Made by a program: the position numbers and the translations under genes. The notes under the pieces are model-generated. The model did not search any database, was not told the origin of the DNA, and worked only from the letters and a program-made list of their open reading frames with translations. Below are positions 1-12,275 of a stretch of DNA of 64,000 nucleotides, in pieces. Source of the stretch: Epiperipatus broadwayi (Eukaryota > Onychophora > Udeonychophora > Euonychophora > Peripatidae); assembly GCA_028023455.1 (NCBI GenBank), contig JAQFVV010006197.1:20893254-20957253 (forward strand), given 5' to 3'. Each line of letters begins with the position of its first letter. Within the stretch, counting starts at the first letter, position 1.

Positions 1-340
1 GAAATAAATATTTCAGTACTGTTTTACACATCCATGAAAAAGATATAGACCCTATTAATTTTGATGACATTAAGGTTGAAATAAAATAAGAAGAATTAAA
101 GAATTGTTATTATTAAAAATTTATGATTCTAAGGCAATTAGCTTATTTAATAGTTGTTATATTATAGTCCTTTACACTTGAGAAGTCTGCTTGTAGCAGC
201 AAAACCATTGGTTGTTTTAGAGTTTATTTTCTTTAGCTAGTCTTGATGAGTTGTGAATTTGGGGTAATTTTGATTATTTTATTGACTAGTTTAGCATTAG
301 GTTTTTAATGTTTACATTTTGATGATATATATATTATAAA
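1..340. other. Gene-free AT-rich DNA
   Basis: No open frame, RNA gene or repeat that I can recognise. It holds only simple AT-rich sequence. Confidence 0.5.
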
Positions 341-600
341 GGACTTGAATTCAGACTTTTGAACACCCCACAGCTATAGAATCCATCTTATACAACTGAT
401 ACACATGACTACATACATGTGAAAAAGATAAATGATCTCCATATATACATATTTCATGCTGAACTAGTATCCATCAGTTGGTCCAGATTACCATCTCATA
501 CACGTATATGCTGCTCTGTTTATATTAAGATAGCAAATCTTCAAACTTTAATGGATAAGTTTCAATTTTGTCCATTCTCCAACTCTTCAGTCATACATAT
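341..600 (+). repeat. Copy of the 42.3-kb fold-back repeat family
   Basis: This stretch shares the order of motifs with one arm and the interior of the fold-back element at 42331-42760: a GACTTGAATTCAGACTTTT-like start, the block ACATACATGTGAAAAAGATA, then a block with CTAGTA-CCATCAG and AAGATAGCAA-TCTTCAAACTTTAAT. The last block matches the reverse complement of about 42540-42650. A 419-670 open frame inside it is a by-product of the repeat. The copy is diverged, and its right end is unclear because the 653 direct repeat starts close by. Confidence 0.6.
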
Positions 601-652
601 CATTGTAAATCTGAGAGTGAAATGCTCAAAGCCTTTGATGGTGCCAATATTG

Positions 653-847
653 GATAAATTCTTAGCTTGAGTTGGTTTTTTGATTGGGTGTCCTAGCTCC
701 TTATTGAAGAGAGTCAGAGCTAAAACTGTTTTGGGGATGGTGACAATCCTAGATAAAGATGATTTGAATATCTTCTCTTGTAGTAGTATTTATCATTAAA
801 AAAAAAAACTTGTTTAGAGCTTATTAGCACGCTCTTAATTTTATATA
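653..847. repeat. Direct repeat unit, copy 1
   Basis: About 195 bp, repeated in the same orientation 420 bp downstream (1073-1280). Shared blocks in order: CTTAGCTTGAGTTGGTTTTT, TCCTAGCTCCT, GAAGAGAG, ACAATCCTAGATAAAGATGA, TTCTCTTGTAGTAG, and TTTAGAGCTTATTAGCACGC near the end. Identity looks like roughly 85 percent, so the duplication or paired insertion is not recent. Confidence 0.8.
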
Positions 848-1072
848 TTTGTAAATGCAAGCTATGTATATATGTCATGTAACATATATACATATTATTA
901 CTATTATTTTTTTTTGCTATTGGGGCTTTGGCTAAATTAAATGGTTAAGCCTATTAATATATGGTGTATCTGAATTAAGTTCAGACCCATATGATTTTTT
1001 TTCAGTTGGAGAACTAACTTTAAAGATATGTAGATGTCTAAAACTTTCATATTCTTGACAGTTAACTATTAG

Positions 1073-1280
1073 ATAAATGCTTAGCTTGAGTTGGTTTTTT
1101 GAATCTGATATCCTAGCTCCTCACTGAAGAGAGCCGTAGCGCAAAACCAGTCTGAGGATGGAAACAATCCTAGATAAAGATGATTTGAATGTTTTCTCTT
1201 GTAGTAGCATTTACCATAAAAAAAAATCTTTTTTAAAAAAGCTTGTTTAGAGCTTATTAGCACGCTCTTACTTTTATATA
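1073..1280. repeat. Direct repeat unit, copy 2
   Basis: Second copy of the unit at 653-847, same orientation, slightly longer because of a poly-A and poly-T expansion near 1220-1240. A - strand open frame at 1081-1344 runs through it but shows no family features and is not treated as a gene. Confidence 0.8.
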
Positions 1281-2112
1281 TACAGTATATGGTGATTGTT
1301 ATCCCCAAAAGCAGTATGAGATATGAGCTTAGTGAATAATACAATCATGGGAAAATATTTTTCATCAGAGGTAGTTTCTTATTTTTTATCTATTTAATTT
1401 TTTTTTTTTTTTAGTATTTCAAATGCAGAGCTTCATTATAAAATTTAAAGAGCTTTTTAATTTGTAACATTCAATTGATAATTATCAAAAAAAGATTAAA
1501 ACTGTAGTATATATTATTGTTCATGTTTAAATTGCTCTGTCAGAATTTGTTTTAAAAAAAATATCTAAAAAACAATAATTATACAGAATATATGAATTGA
1601 TTGTAATATCATTAATTGCTTAGAAGATCATATGATATTCAGGAATTCTAGTATAGACCTAAACGGTTGTATTTAGTTAATCTGGATCAAGTTTTTCGTG
1701 CTTTATTTATGTTGCTCAGTAGGAAATCAATATTTGAATTTGTAGCTCTGAATCTGTCATTCTATTATTGAGTTAAATTGCACCGAATGTATCAAATAAT
1801 AGAATGATTTTAGAGGTTATGTGATGTTTAAATAGTGAAATAGAGATGGCTTTGATCCAGAGATCTTTAACTTTTGCAATCATCACTCATTTCACTTGTA
1901 CAAAACTCTTGCAAGACATTGATTATTAATAACATCAGTCAAATGGGTGTTTGTATATATAAAAAAAAAAAACATATACAATATTTAAATTGCAAAAAAT
2001 TCAGATGAATTTTGCTTTAAATTATACAGCATTACTTAATGTGTTCTAGAGACATCTTATTTCATGAACCCATTCTAATTTGATGCTTTTGATTATATAT
2101 CTCCGTCAATAG
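1281..2112. other. Gene-free AT-rich DNA
   Basis: Homopolymer A and T runs and no recognisable coding or RNA feature. A short palindromic motif (TCATTCTATTATTGAG / TCAAATAATAGAATGA) lies at about 1757-1806. Confidence 0.45.
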
Positions 2113-2276
2113 TTTCCTTTCAAGGCATAATGCAGTTATGATATTAAAATCACAAACTATCAATTTGAATGATAAATATAAACTTTTATGCCCCAATATT
2201 TTCCTTTCAAGGCCTAAGGTAATTATGATATTAAAATTATAAACTATCAATTTGAATGATAAATATAAACTTTTAT
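2113..2276. repeat. Tandem direct repeat, two ~77-bp units
   Basis: Units at about 2113-2189 and 2200-2276 share TTTCCTTTCAAGGC at the start and then AACTATCAATTTGAATGATA plus AATATAAACTTTTAT at the end, with a period of about 87 bp. A short - strand frame through them (2062-2250) is a repeat artefact. Confidence 0.8.
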
Positions 2277-2473
2277 TAAAAAAATTGTATAATCTGAAGA
2301 AAAAAACACAAGAAAAGTCAATGTTTATTCCATCAGGATATTATTATAGGTCAAAAAAAAAAGTGAAAGATCAACATTTTTTTTAAAGCAAACACATCAC
2401 AAAAGCTTAGTAGCAATACTAAAAAAATCATACATATATATATATATGTTAAAACGAAGATTTGCACGGGTTA

Positions 2474-2715
2474 AATATATAAAATACATATTTTGCGGGT
2501 TCATCCGTGTTAAAAACTTTTAATATCACTATACTGACGTTTCGACTTGGTCACACAAGCCATCTACAGAGTTATAAAAAAAAAACTCTGTGGATGGCTT
2601 GTGAGTTATAAAAAAAAAACTCTGTGGATGGCTTGTGTGACCAAGTCGAAACGTCAGTATAGTGATATTAAAAGTTTTTAACACGGATGAACCCGCAAAA
2701 TATGTATTTTATATA
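2474..2715. repeat. Fold-back repeat with hammerhead-like arm
   Basis: Left arm about 2474-2573 and right arm about 2616-2715 are near-identical inverted copies. They are separated by ~40 bp that carries an extra partial copy of the arm tip (AACTCTGTGGATGGCTTGTG appears twice). The right arm reads CTGTGGA, then GGCTTG and CAAGTC that can pair, then GAAACGTC. This resembles a degraded hammerhead core (CUGANGA, stem II, GAAAC). A TA microsatellite lies at each end. It may be a solo inverted terminal repeat of a Penelope-like element; that origin is an inference. Confidence 0.75.
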
Positions 2716-3343
2716 TATATATATAAAGAACTTGACCCATGTAAGGCCTAACCATATGCCAGCTACAGGCACTTCTAAAAAGGAATAATACAAACCAAAT
2801 ATTGCATAACTTTCAAATTTATATTTGATATCTGCATCAAGAGCTGTGATCCACCATATTCTTCTATTCTAGAAATAGGTATGTATGCCTAAATAATTTT
2901 TGTAGCTACTAAAATATAGATTTACTGAACAAGTGTCAGTCTTATATCAACAGATTTGTTCAAATTTTTAATATGTTAAACTTTCAAGTCATTAGAATGA
3001 ATATTATTAAAAATAGTGATTGTTGAAGGAATATCGATAATCCAACACTTCTCACAGATGAAAGCCAATAACCAGTAGCTGGTTGTGAGATTTCTATCTG
3101 GTATTTAATGATTATTTATTGCATACATACTTAACTGTAAAGATAGCATAACAATTAATGTGTTAAGTGTAAGCTAGAAATTATGCAGTACTTTGTTTTT
3201 TGATATACTAAACTTGCCTCCAAAATTCAAAATTAGTATAAAACTAAAATCACTGTAAATTTATAGTTGTTACTTATAATATAGAATTATTTCTGTAAGT
3301 ATAGTTTTCTGTTTCTGTTATCAAATACATATGTGTGTGTAAT
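2716..3343. other. Gene-free AT-rich DNA
   Basis: Nothing coding was recognised. A short segment at about 3046-3110 (ACACTTCTCACAGATGAAAG) resembles the start of the interspersed repeat at 32225-32345. Confidence 0.4.
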
Positions 3344-3579
3344 TTTTGTTATTAAATTTCCAATCCTTTGACCTCTTTATATGCAGGTCGTTTTCAGGGT
3401 TTCAATATATATGCAAGTTGAATTTTTTTACCTCCTTGGTTAAAATACGATTTAAATATTTAACAGCTAGAATATTTTAAACAAGAACATACATAATTTC
3501 AACATGCATATATATATTACAATTCTGAAAATGATCTATATATAAAGAAGTCAAAAGGTTGAAAGTTTAATAACAGAAA
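3344..3579. repeat. Diverged inverted repeat, ~80-bp arms
   Basis: The left arm 3344-3423 and the reverse complement of 3498-3579 share TGTTATTAAA-TTTC, CTTTTGAC-TCTTTATAT, TTTTCAG and ATATATATGCA-GTTGAA, with roughly 20 percent differences. About 75 bp separates the arms. It is an old fold-back insertion of unknown family. Confidence 0.7.
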
Positions 3580-3775
3580 CTATAAAAATAAAATAAAAAT
3601 TGATGAAAAGTTTAGATAGAAACAATACTACATTACAACTAAACCACTGAAATAGAAGTAAACCAATAATTTTCAAAAGTGCAAGAGTCTATTTAAGAAA
3701 TTATTGATAAAAATAGTTATCAATCTAGTATTATTTTTATAGCATGTTATCCTAAGAACAAAACATGGAGTATTA

Positions 3776-4062
3776 ATAAAATGTGATATGCTGGACTATT
3801 TCCATTATTTATGAATAAATGTTGGTTGTATAGAAAATTTTAAACTTTATTTAAACTTTCCAAATACAAACAACTTGTTAGTAATAACACACAAATAGAT
3901 AATACAAATACAAATAGACTAACAAGTTGTTTGTATTTGGAAAGTTTAAATAAAGTTTAAAATTCTCTATACAACCAACATTCATTCATAAATGATGGAA
4001 ATAGTCCAACATATCACATCTTATAATATACCATCATTACAAACCTTCAGACAAATATGGAG
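3776..4062. repeat. Fold-back repeat related to Penelope 3' tail
   Basis: Left arm 3776-3882 and right arm 3918-4024 are ~106-bp inverted copies with few mismatches and a 35-bp spacer. The stretch 3985-4062 (GATGGAAATAGTCCAA, then CATCATTACAAACCTTCAGA) also occurs at about 23096-23164, just downstream of the Penelope-like element. The fold-back is therefore probably made from the terminal region of that element family. Confidence 0.75.
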
Positions 4063-6990
4063 TATTAATACTTTATAGTCATTAGCTTGAATAAAGCTCT
4101 GTATAAAATGCCATTCTCTGGAATGCAAGATCCTTGCATCGATACCAGTACTGATATTTCATTCAGCTGCTCAAACTCCTTATAAAATCTCAAGCAATAA
4201 AGATGACTATATTTTATTTATAGTATAAAAGAAGTAAATATTTCTCCTAGATGGATATTTGAAATCCAGTGCTCTTCACTGCAAAGTCAGTAATCAGAAA
4301 TTACTCCGACAATTTGTTTGGCATTGCCATCTGGTGGTATTCATTGACTATTTATACTTGTGTTATGACTTTTGAGGAGAGAGATGGAATGAATTATTGT
4401 TGTTAATGCAGATGTTAAATGAGAACTAGAAGTCATATAATGTGATTCATTTATATAATATCTAGAAATTTAGGATAAACATTCTCAAATGAAAATACTC
4501 TATTTATCACTAAGAGAACTTATGCTATCAAAATAGTTCTTAAGAGTTTCATTATTAATAAATAAATAAATACATTCCAAAGTAGTACAAGATATTGTCA
4601 TGCTTTAGTTTTATTTTGCAAAATATTAAACTTCATTCCTGAGATATTTCCTAATTGTCCAGATGGAAAGTTGAACATCAATTTAATAAAATTAGAGATA
4701 AGATTTGCATATTTGACGATGATTTCCATAGTTTTAAAAGCTTATTAAGACTATTCTATTTGTGGGAAAGAAAGACTATTTTGGTACATATATCTCATCT
4801 TGAAACTTCTGCAAAATTTTATTTTTGATATAATTGTTATTTAATTACCCAATTATTTCTGTTAGATACCAGTTTGCCAAATAGATTAATGGATTTTCTA
4901 GTACTTAAATATTAGAAATTTAAAATAAGAGATCTTTATATTAATCAAAATCATAAGTTGAAATCAAACTAATGATAAGTGGCATCACTATTTATTTTGA
5001 ATGGCATTTTGATAATGACCACATTTGTTTACAGCAACTATATTCAGATTTGAATTCAGCTTTCTAAAAAGTAAATAGTTTCTCAATTATTGACATTATT
5101 ATAAGATTTTTTCAAGAAACTTATAAAAGAAAAGCCTAATAAAATTGTGACAATGGAAAATTTTAAAAAGTTATTACAGCTAGTAGGACAATAATGAGAA
5201 ATAAGTTCAAATTTAATAATTTTTCTGGTTTAAAAATTAGAGAAGTATTGTTTGTAAAGAAACAAGAATTTAGTATGAATGATTCTCTTTTTGATTTTGC
5301 CAATTTTGGATTTAGATATTTGATTTACAAGATAAGTAATCTGATTGTAATGATTGCAGGAGTTCTCACAGAAGATTTTCTATAAAATCAACATAAAAGA
5401 GATGAAACCTTTTAGTAAACAATAGAATAGCATAACACTTATATATGTACAATAAAATGGTAAACAAAAAGGAAGGCAATTCAATATTTGCAGAACATCA
5501 GAAAATATTTAATTATAAATTTGAACCTTCTAGCACCGAAATTGTTTGCAAACAAAGAAATGACACCAAGAGAAAAATAAAAGCGTATTTCATTGCGAAT
5601 CGAAGGGATACCTGCTTTACAATATCAAAAAAATGGACAGGATGATTTGCATAAATTTGCATTCATTACATTTGCACATAATAATGGATATGAATATGGA
5701 GTAAACACACTCTGAAAGTGCTGAGCTAAACATTGTTATTTGAGAAAATTTTTATTAACTTTACTTATATACATTTAAAATGTATTATAAGTATTAAATT
5801 AACATTGTAAAGAGTTATTTTCCATTGTCACTTTTTGTGCCCCCCTCCCCAATCAAAATTTTTTACTAGTTTATCAGAAAAAGGATCCTATTTTTTCTTC
5901 AACCTTGATTAAATTGTTTTTGGTATTCTTTGCTAAGCATTGTTAAATTTTCATATCAAGAGAAGATAAAATGGATTGTAATAATATCTCTCAACGTTGA
6001 AAGATACATTATATTGTCTCCAGCCAGATTTTTTTTTTTATAAAAAAGTTCATATTTGTATTGGATCATTTTCAGTTATGATTATGTGAATACCAACAGT
6101 GATACAGAAAATAATTCAGTATAAAGAGATTAACTGCATTTCATATCAAGAGATATAGTAATAACCAAGGGTTCTTTTTATTTTCCTTTTAATAAAATGA
6201 AATGTTTTTCCTTGCATGGCAAGTATGTATATGCAGTTTAAGAATTACTCATTAAACAAACATTAAATTCTTATTTTGACCTCTGTGGCATATCTTAAAA
6301 AGCTAGTATGCAAATTAAAAATCATCTATAAATATAAAATCATTAAGAAAAAGATGAGGTTTATTTTTCTGGATGTTTTGAATACAACTATTAATTTATC
6401 AGTATGTAACCAAAATTTTGAATGATGGAAATATTATTAAAAAAAAATAAAGATCTTAATGTAATAATCTTATCTATAAATCATGTTATAATTTGTAAAA
6501 GATTTCTACTTTTAATTTTAATGAGCATTCAATGCTGAAGTAAGTTCATAACATTTTACAGCTGAATGGATCTAAAAGTAAATATATATCTCCAGTTGCC
6601 AAAATCATATCATCTTTGTTTATTTTTACAGTCTAGACCCTAGACGCTCATCTTTGAGCAATTTATTGAAAAGAGCTGAAAGTTGTGCACTTTTTCTAAA
6701 TTATTATATAGCTTATTACTTTGATGACAAAATATCAAATGACCCCTGAGCAACTAACTTTGTTTTATTTTAAATTCAATAACCTTGTCATGATTATTCT
6801 TTATAAAATCACTGAATTATCATAAGCAATTTAGTTGTCTGATTTCAACCTCATAAAAATAAGCTTGGTTTATAATGCAGATTTATAAAATGGAGTATGG
6901 AATGACTTTCATCTTTATTTGATTTATAAGTTCATTATTTTTATTAAAAAGACATCCCACAGCTATAATAATTTATTATTATTATTTTAA
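4063..6990. other. Gene-free region, 2.9 kb
   Basis: No recognisable gene. Two short + strand frames (5194-5385, 63 aa; 5445-5645, 66 aa) are separated by stops, match no family I know, and are close to what AT-rich DNA gives by chance. A segment at about 4255-4345 (CCAGTGCTCTTCACTG, CATCTGGTGGTATTCATTGA) looks like a diverged member of the short interspersed repeats seen elsewhere in the window. Confidence 0.4.
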
Positions 6991-7284
6991 TTATATAAAT
7001 TCCAGCAGCATATAAATTACAACCCATACAAAACATTGAATAAATTCTCTCCTTATTTTTACCTCAATCTCTCGATTGGTACTTATATAATTCTTCAACC
7101 TTCTCTCTATCACCAAATCATTTATACATCTATAATAATAAAAAATTCCTGAACCGTCTTTATACATTCTATCCATTGTAGGCTTCTCTTTGGCTAATCT
7201 TTTCTTTATACACCTTACAAAAATTGATGATATAAAAATAAGAAATAAACATGTATTTAAAAAGTAGCTCACAAATGGAAACAA
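6991..7284 (-). mobile_element. Possible LINE reverse transcriptase C-terminal fossil
   Basis: A 97-residue - strand frame contains IKKRLAKEKPTMDRMYKD. This resembles the IKxRLAxAKxTMDRMxK segment that follows the YLG motif in many non-LTR reverse transcriptases. Nothing else of the element is recognisable around it, and downstream residues lose similarity. It could be chance; the assignment rests on about 20 residues. Confidence 0.35.
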
Positions 7285-7463
7285 CTATTAATGATGATTT
7301 AAAGTTATCATTTGTTTTATGATATACAATGGCTTTTCCTTAGATCATATGTCCAGAGACTCTGTTAGCGAAGTTAATCATTTTCTCTCTCCGAAATATT
7401 ATGCATTAAACCACCAAACATCCCATGATCACTATTTCTTATGCTTGTTCATAACTGTTATTA

Positions 7464-7826
7464 AAACAGGCAAAACTCTCCATACAGTAGTGCCACTGAG
7501 TGCAAGTCAGAGTTCAGACCTATATGATGATGTAAGCTAATGAGCTTGGATTGAAAATATTATTGTTTTCAATTTTATTCTCCTAGTTTTGTACTTAAGT
7601 AGAGATAAAAGGTGGCTGCTGGATGGTTGCATTAGATCCTAAGATCTAGATGCAGTGCTCTCAGATGTAAGGCTCATCATTGACAAAAGCCACAAGCTAG
7701 AAACTAGTCTGGGGATATTGGATGAGTAGGCACTAGATAGGGATTTTATGCATAAGGCTTCTGGTATCCATTGATAACTCTGGCTTGCATTGAGTGGCAC
7801 TACTGTATGGAGAGTTTTTCCTGTTT
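7464..7826. mobile_element. TIR element, ~363 bp
   Basis: Inverted arms at 7464-7515 and 7776-7826 share AACTCTCCATACAGTAGTGC and the continuation CACT-A-TGCAAG-CAGAGTT. The interior (7640-7770, with TAGTCTGGGGATAT and GGATGAG-AGGCACTAG) belongs to the same interspersed family as 32225-32345. A 73-aa frame at 7319-7540 overlaps the left arm and is not a gene. I could not identify a clean target duplication. Confidence 0.7.
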
Positions 7827-9616
7827 AAATATTATGTACACTGCTTTCACTCTATTATTTCCTTTTCAAATACTAAATCATTTTTTTCCAATAATAGCAC
7901 CCTCCCACCCATTCTGATCTAAATTAATAAAGCTGTTTCTTTAGTTGCAATATCCTATCCTCAATATATCAGTTCTTTATTATAAAAACTTAAATAAAAC
8001 ACATACGGAGGACTATATTATATGCTTAATTACTTTACCTGCCCTGAGATAGAAAACTTAATGTATATCTTTTTTAATAATAAATTTAATGGTTCACGAA
8101 ACAATTTTATTCTTTTATTAAGGCCCAGCTTCTTACTAACTCAACTTCCTAAATATTTTAAAGCATTAACCTGTTTTACAAGTCTCTTTCTAATTATTTC
8201 TTTACAATAATGTTTTTTATTGATATTCCATTAATCAAAACATAAATTGTTACTTCCTTATTATTAAGTCTGCTAATTGTCTCGTTTTCTCTCTCTCTAT
8301 ATATATATATGCACTGTACATGTATGAGTTTGTGTCGTGCGTGCACATTTTTAGATGCCCATACTTGTAAAAAATATCTTGAGTTTTAATAGTACTTCCA
8401 TCCACTTGCTATATCAATCAGGTGAAAAATTTTACATAAGCGTAGAATTTTTACAGGTAGCTATCTCATGACAATCTTATTTAGTTAAATGGTCATTTGG
8501 TTATTTTATGCAGAAGATAAAACAAAATAAAAATGGACAATAAAATTCTCACCAATTTGATAATTGTCCAACCTTGAAAGTAAAGTTTTCTCTTTAACTG
8601 TCCTTTTATGGAAGGATATTGAAAATGTCATCGTCATTGAAAATGTCATCGTCTTAGCATTGACTAATTTATCTTTTATCCTTAGATATATTTATCTATA
8701 AAATGCAATTGGCATTAGTTTATTTTATAGCTGTTAATTTATATGCCATAATTTTTAAAATGATTTAACTTAGTTTTGATTTTTTTTTTTTTTCAAATAA
8801 TTTGGATTTTGAAATATTACAACGCACTAATTTTTTTAAATATTGATAACAAAATATAAAAACAGTATTGAAATATTAAAATGCAAAAACTTTTACAAAA
8901 AAAAATTGAACTTTACCTTAATCCCTATTCCCCTTTCTATTGTGTAACAATTTTTTTTTCAAAAGCAGTCAAGAATGTGGTAATAGCTTAGATGAAGATT
9001 TACTGGATTTACTAAATACTGTTTGCACTGCATATAGTAATCACATTATTTACTTATCTCATAGTATGTAAACATGATTAATCAATGGATACTAACCAGA
9101 TGGCATTACAGAAGACAAATCTGAGACTATTTTTTAAGGTTTTTTTTTTTTTTGGAAAGATCAGATTGTCATATGCATTGATTATTCAAACTTATATTAG
9201 ATAGCTCTGAAATAACCTAAATAGAAAAGACAATTATTGCCCCTATTATCAAATTACTAATTGATATGTGTATATCTTTTATGAATAAACTTCATCTCCA
9301 CTTTTTATAGGTGAAACAAACATGTAAACTAAATATTATACATTAATTCTAGTTAACTTACTGTACCAATTTTATTATCACAACAGAGTGACTTTCTTTG
9401 TTCTAGAATCTGACTGTTAGAAATCCAATAAGTCAGAAAACAATCATAATGATTGGACTGTCTTCTAATGTACATTAATTTGAGAGCAGTTTGGTTCTAA
9501 GAGTTGGAAGAAAGAGAGATTTAGCAGGTCAATGTTTTCTAAATGAAAGTAAATTAACTAGAAATAATCCATCTTTCTATTAGAAGAGGTATTGATGAAT
9601 AGATTGTAAAGTCGAG
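7827..9616. other. Gene-free AT-rich DNA
   Basis: Long T and A runs, a short TCTCTCTC/TATA microsatellite at about 8287-8309, and a local duplication of TTGAAAATGTCATCGTC near 8618-8655. No coding or RNA gene was seen. Confidence 0.45.
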
Positions 9617-10190
9617 TTGCAACGCCATCTAGAGTTCATTGATTTATTTATTGCTTTTCAATTATCTAATGTAATAGAATTAGGAAAAATAAACCAATAT
9701 AGTATTATCAATGAAATTGTGCTACCTAATTTTAAGGATGCTTCATTGTTTCAGTTTTTAAAAATAGAGGGAGTAGACAACATTTCAGTAAGCATTGTGG
9801 AATATCATTATCTAGTATGGCAAAGATCTTTTTAAGAATTTACTGACTAAGTTGCTCCCTATCATGATTGTTTGGTTGCTGGATATTCAGTGTGGTTTTA
9901 GAGAATCAAGAAGCAATAAAAGTATAAGAAATAATGGAGTGATTTATATATTGCTTTTGTTAATTTGGTCTAGGCATTTGATTCAATTAATCAAATAGGA
10001 CTGTGGCACTATTTGAAATTAGTCAAATGTCCACCAAAATTTATTCATTTTATTCCTTTTACATGATGGAATGAGGGAAACTGTTATTACAAAAGGGACG
10101 AGTATGAGATATTTGAATTAAAAAACAGAGGCTAAAGCAACTGTTTCTACTGAATTAGTGTTGAATCATATAAACATTTTTTTATAAATA
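9600..10190 (+). mobile_element. Non-LTR retrotransposon fossil (RT fingers and palm)
   Basis: Across shifting frames this reads like a non-LTR reverse transcriptase. LPNFKDASLF (9748-9780) is the LP-xxWKDAxxxxIYK block. HCGISLSSMAKIF (about 9796-9832) is the NYRGISLLSxAGKI block. QCGFRESRS (about 9888-9915) is the ESQCGFRxxRS block. IAFVNLV-AFDSINQIGLWHYL (about 9953-10015) is motif A with its AFD aspartate, and CPPKFIHFI follows. At least two frameshifts and a stop inside motif A make it dead. The YADD motif is not seen, so the copy is truncated or too decayed. Confidence 0.75.
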
Positions 10191-10814
10191 TATATCATTT
10201 TTAATAAGTATAGTTTATATATCTACCTTAAATTATAATTATTTATTCCAATAAAAAAAAAAACTCAAAAAGTTAGTTACTCATGGAGTCATGTATCATT
10301 TGAACACATTGAACTTTGATTTAGGAAACTTTATTTCTTAAGGCATTACTTTGCCATTAAACTAAATCAACGACACTCATTTCATTATTTCTAAATTATA
10401 CTAATGCGCTAAGTGTCAACAAAATTGTTATAAAAATCAAATAACAGAATGAGAGTCTTAAATTAATCTGGGTTAACTATATGAAGAAAAAATATAATGG
10501 AGGTATGACATTATCTTCACCATTGATGTAGTGAAAATGTGATATGCCTATGAGAGCTTTTTTATTTGATCAATTTTATTGCATCTCATTCTACTCTGGT
10601 AGAGTCCCTAGATAGTTTTGTCTACATTTAATTTTATTAATCAGCTATTACATTTGAAATAAAAGTAAGTCCTAGATTCAGTGCTTATAGGTCTATCATA
10701 TTTTTGTTCAATGGTCAGTTTATGACAGTATATCTTGAAATCTTTATCCTCCAACTAAAATTGTTAAATATCTCTTTACCAACCAATATCGGATGTTTCA
10801 CTGTATTGTTGAAA

Positions 10815-11869
10815 GAAAAAAGGGTACTTATAACGTAATCGGGCTTGGCCTCTTGATAGCATTCTGGCTCGCCAAAACACCTAACAAATGCCATTTACAA
10901 GGCCTGACTTACAGCTATAGAAAACATCTATGTTCGTATTAGCCATTAGAAGGCCGTTTATGATGCGTAACGCAGAAATAATATGGCCTATTTCTGCTTT
11001 GCGACAGTTATTGTGAATCCACACACTTACCTTTCGTTTACAGTTTGATATATATGTGTGTTTAGTTGGATTAGTCAAATTTTTACAATATACATTACAC
11101 AATATTTGTATTTATAATTTATTTAATAAACATGAATTTATAGTAATTTTCTAAATGGCCACACCCTTGTTTAGAGAATGTGTAAGATGTAAAAGCTTGC
11201 CGAGGGTAGGTAAAAAAGAATTCGGCCAATATCGCATGCAAAATCTCATTTTCACGTGAAATACCACATAGTTGATAAAATGAATGGCGATCAACTTTTT
11301 CCGCAGTTGCCGACAACAGAAGCCGAGTATTTCTGCTGTCCAATAAAAATATACACAATTTTTTGTAAATTTCATAGAAAGCACATATTATAAACATGTT
11401 TAATAAGTAAATAAGACATTTATATGTGTTTGTTGTTGTTTAAAAAAGTTTGAGTTTCTTTCTTTTGTCCTACGGTTACGATTTTGATATCTTTTATTTT
11501 AGCATTACAAACAACAGAACACTAACCCTAAACCTAACCCTAACCCTACATAGTTGTTTTGTTATGTAGAAAGCAATAATTAAGCAAAAGACATCGCAGA
11601 GTAGCAGCTTTGTCCAAAAACAGTGATTTAAAAATAAAAAAAAAAGATTGTCGTTTACTAAATAAAAAATTAAAATTAAACAACTTTTTTAATAAAAAGG
11701 CATAAAAAAAAGTTATAGTAATCAATAAATTAATAACCAAAAAAAAAAAAAAAACAGCGATTCGATTTAAAAATATAACGTGGCCCCGAACATTGTATTG
11801 TATTGTTTTTGACTGCCAACAACGCCATCAAGTGGCCAAGCCTGATTACGTTATAATTACCGAAAAAAG
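10815..11869. mobile_element. Non-autonomous DNA transposon with 8-bp TSD
   Basis: The element spans 10823-11861 (~1,039 bp). It is flanked by perfect 8-bp duplications GAAAAAAG at 10815-10822 and 11862-11869. Terminal inverted repeats start GGTA-TTATAACGTAATC and continue GGCTTGGCC-CTTGAT for ~40 bp. The interior is more CpG-rich than its surroundings and has no transposase; short frames at 10881-11102, 11119-11397 and 11546-11740 show no domain. GG termini with an 8-bp TSD suggest Merlin-like or hAT-like mobilisation; the superfamily is not decided. It contains a telomere-like run at 11521-11548. Confidence 0.88.
11521..11548 (-). repeat. Interstitial TTAGGG-type telomere-like run
   Basis: About four imperfect CCCTAA units (ACTAACCCTAAACCTAACCC and onward). 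They lie inside the transposon at 10823-11861, so they were probably carried in by it and do not mark a chromosome end or fusion. Confidence 0.75.
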
Positions 11870-12275
11870 CTAGTTAGGAAATTTAAAAAACTGGAAAAAA
11901 TGTTCAGTTCCAATTGGGATTGAATTCCTACTCATGAAAATATAGCTTCTTTTTTTTTTTTTGTATTTACATATACAAAAAAATAAATTAATGGCAATAC
12001 ATATAATAAAATAAAAAACAAACTTATTAGTAAACAATTTTCATTGTTACAATTAGTAAAGTACTATTTCAATTTTAAAAGCAAAAATGAAAAATTTGTT
12101 TTCAATACAGTATATATTAAAAATATATTTTAAAATGTGCAATAATAAAACAAAACCCTATAAAGACTATACGAAATGCGACAGTTTTATTCACTTCCTT
12201 ACTTGCTTTTTTTTAATTATTAACCAGGAACTTTAGTATGCAAGTATTTTTGCTCCAATTATTGAGCAACAAAAT
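11870..12275. other. Gene-free AT-rich DNA
   Basis: A- and T-rich spacer between the transposon and the 3' end of the family A LINE. Nothing else was seen. Confidence 0.5.

Noticed and set aside
11521-11548. True telomere or chromosome-fusion site
   Set aside because: Only about four imperfect units, located inside a transposon with its own target duplications, so it was carried in by the element.
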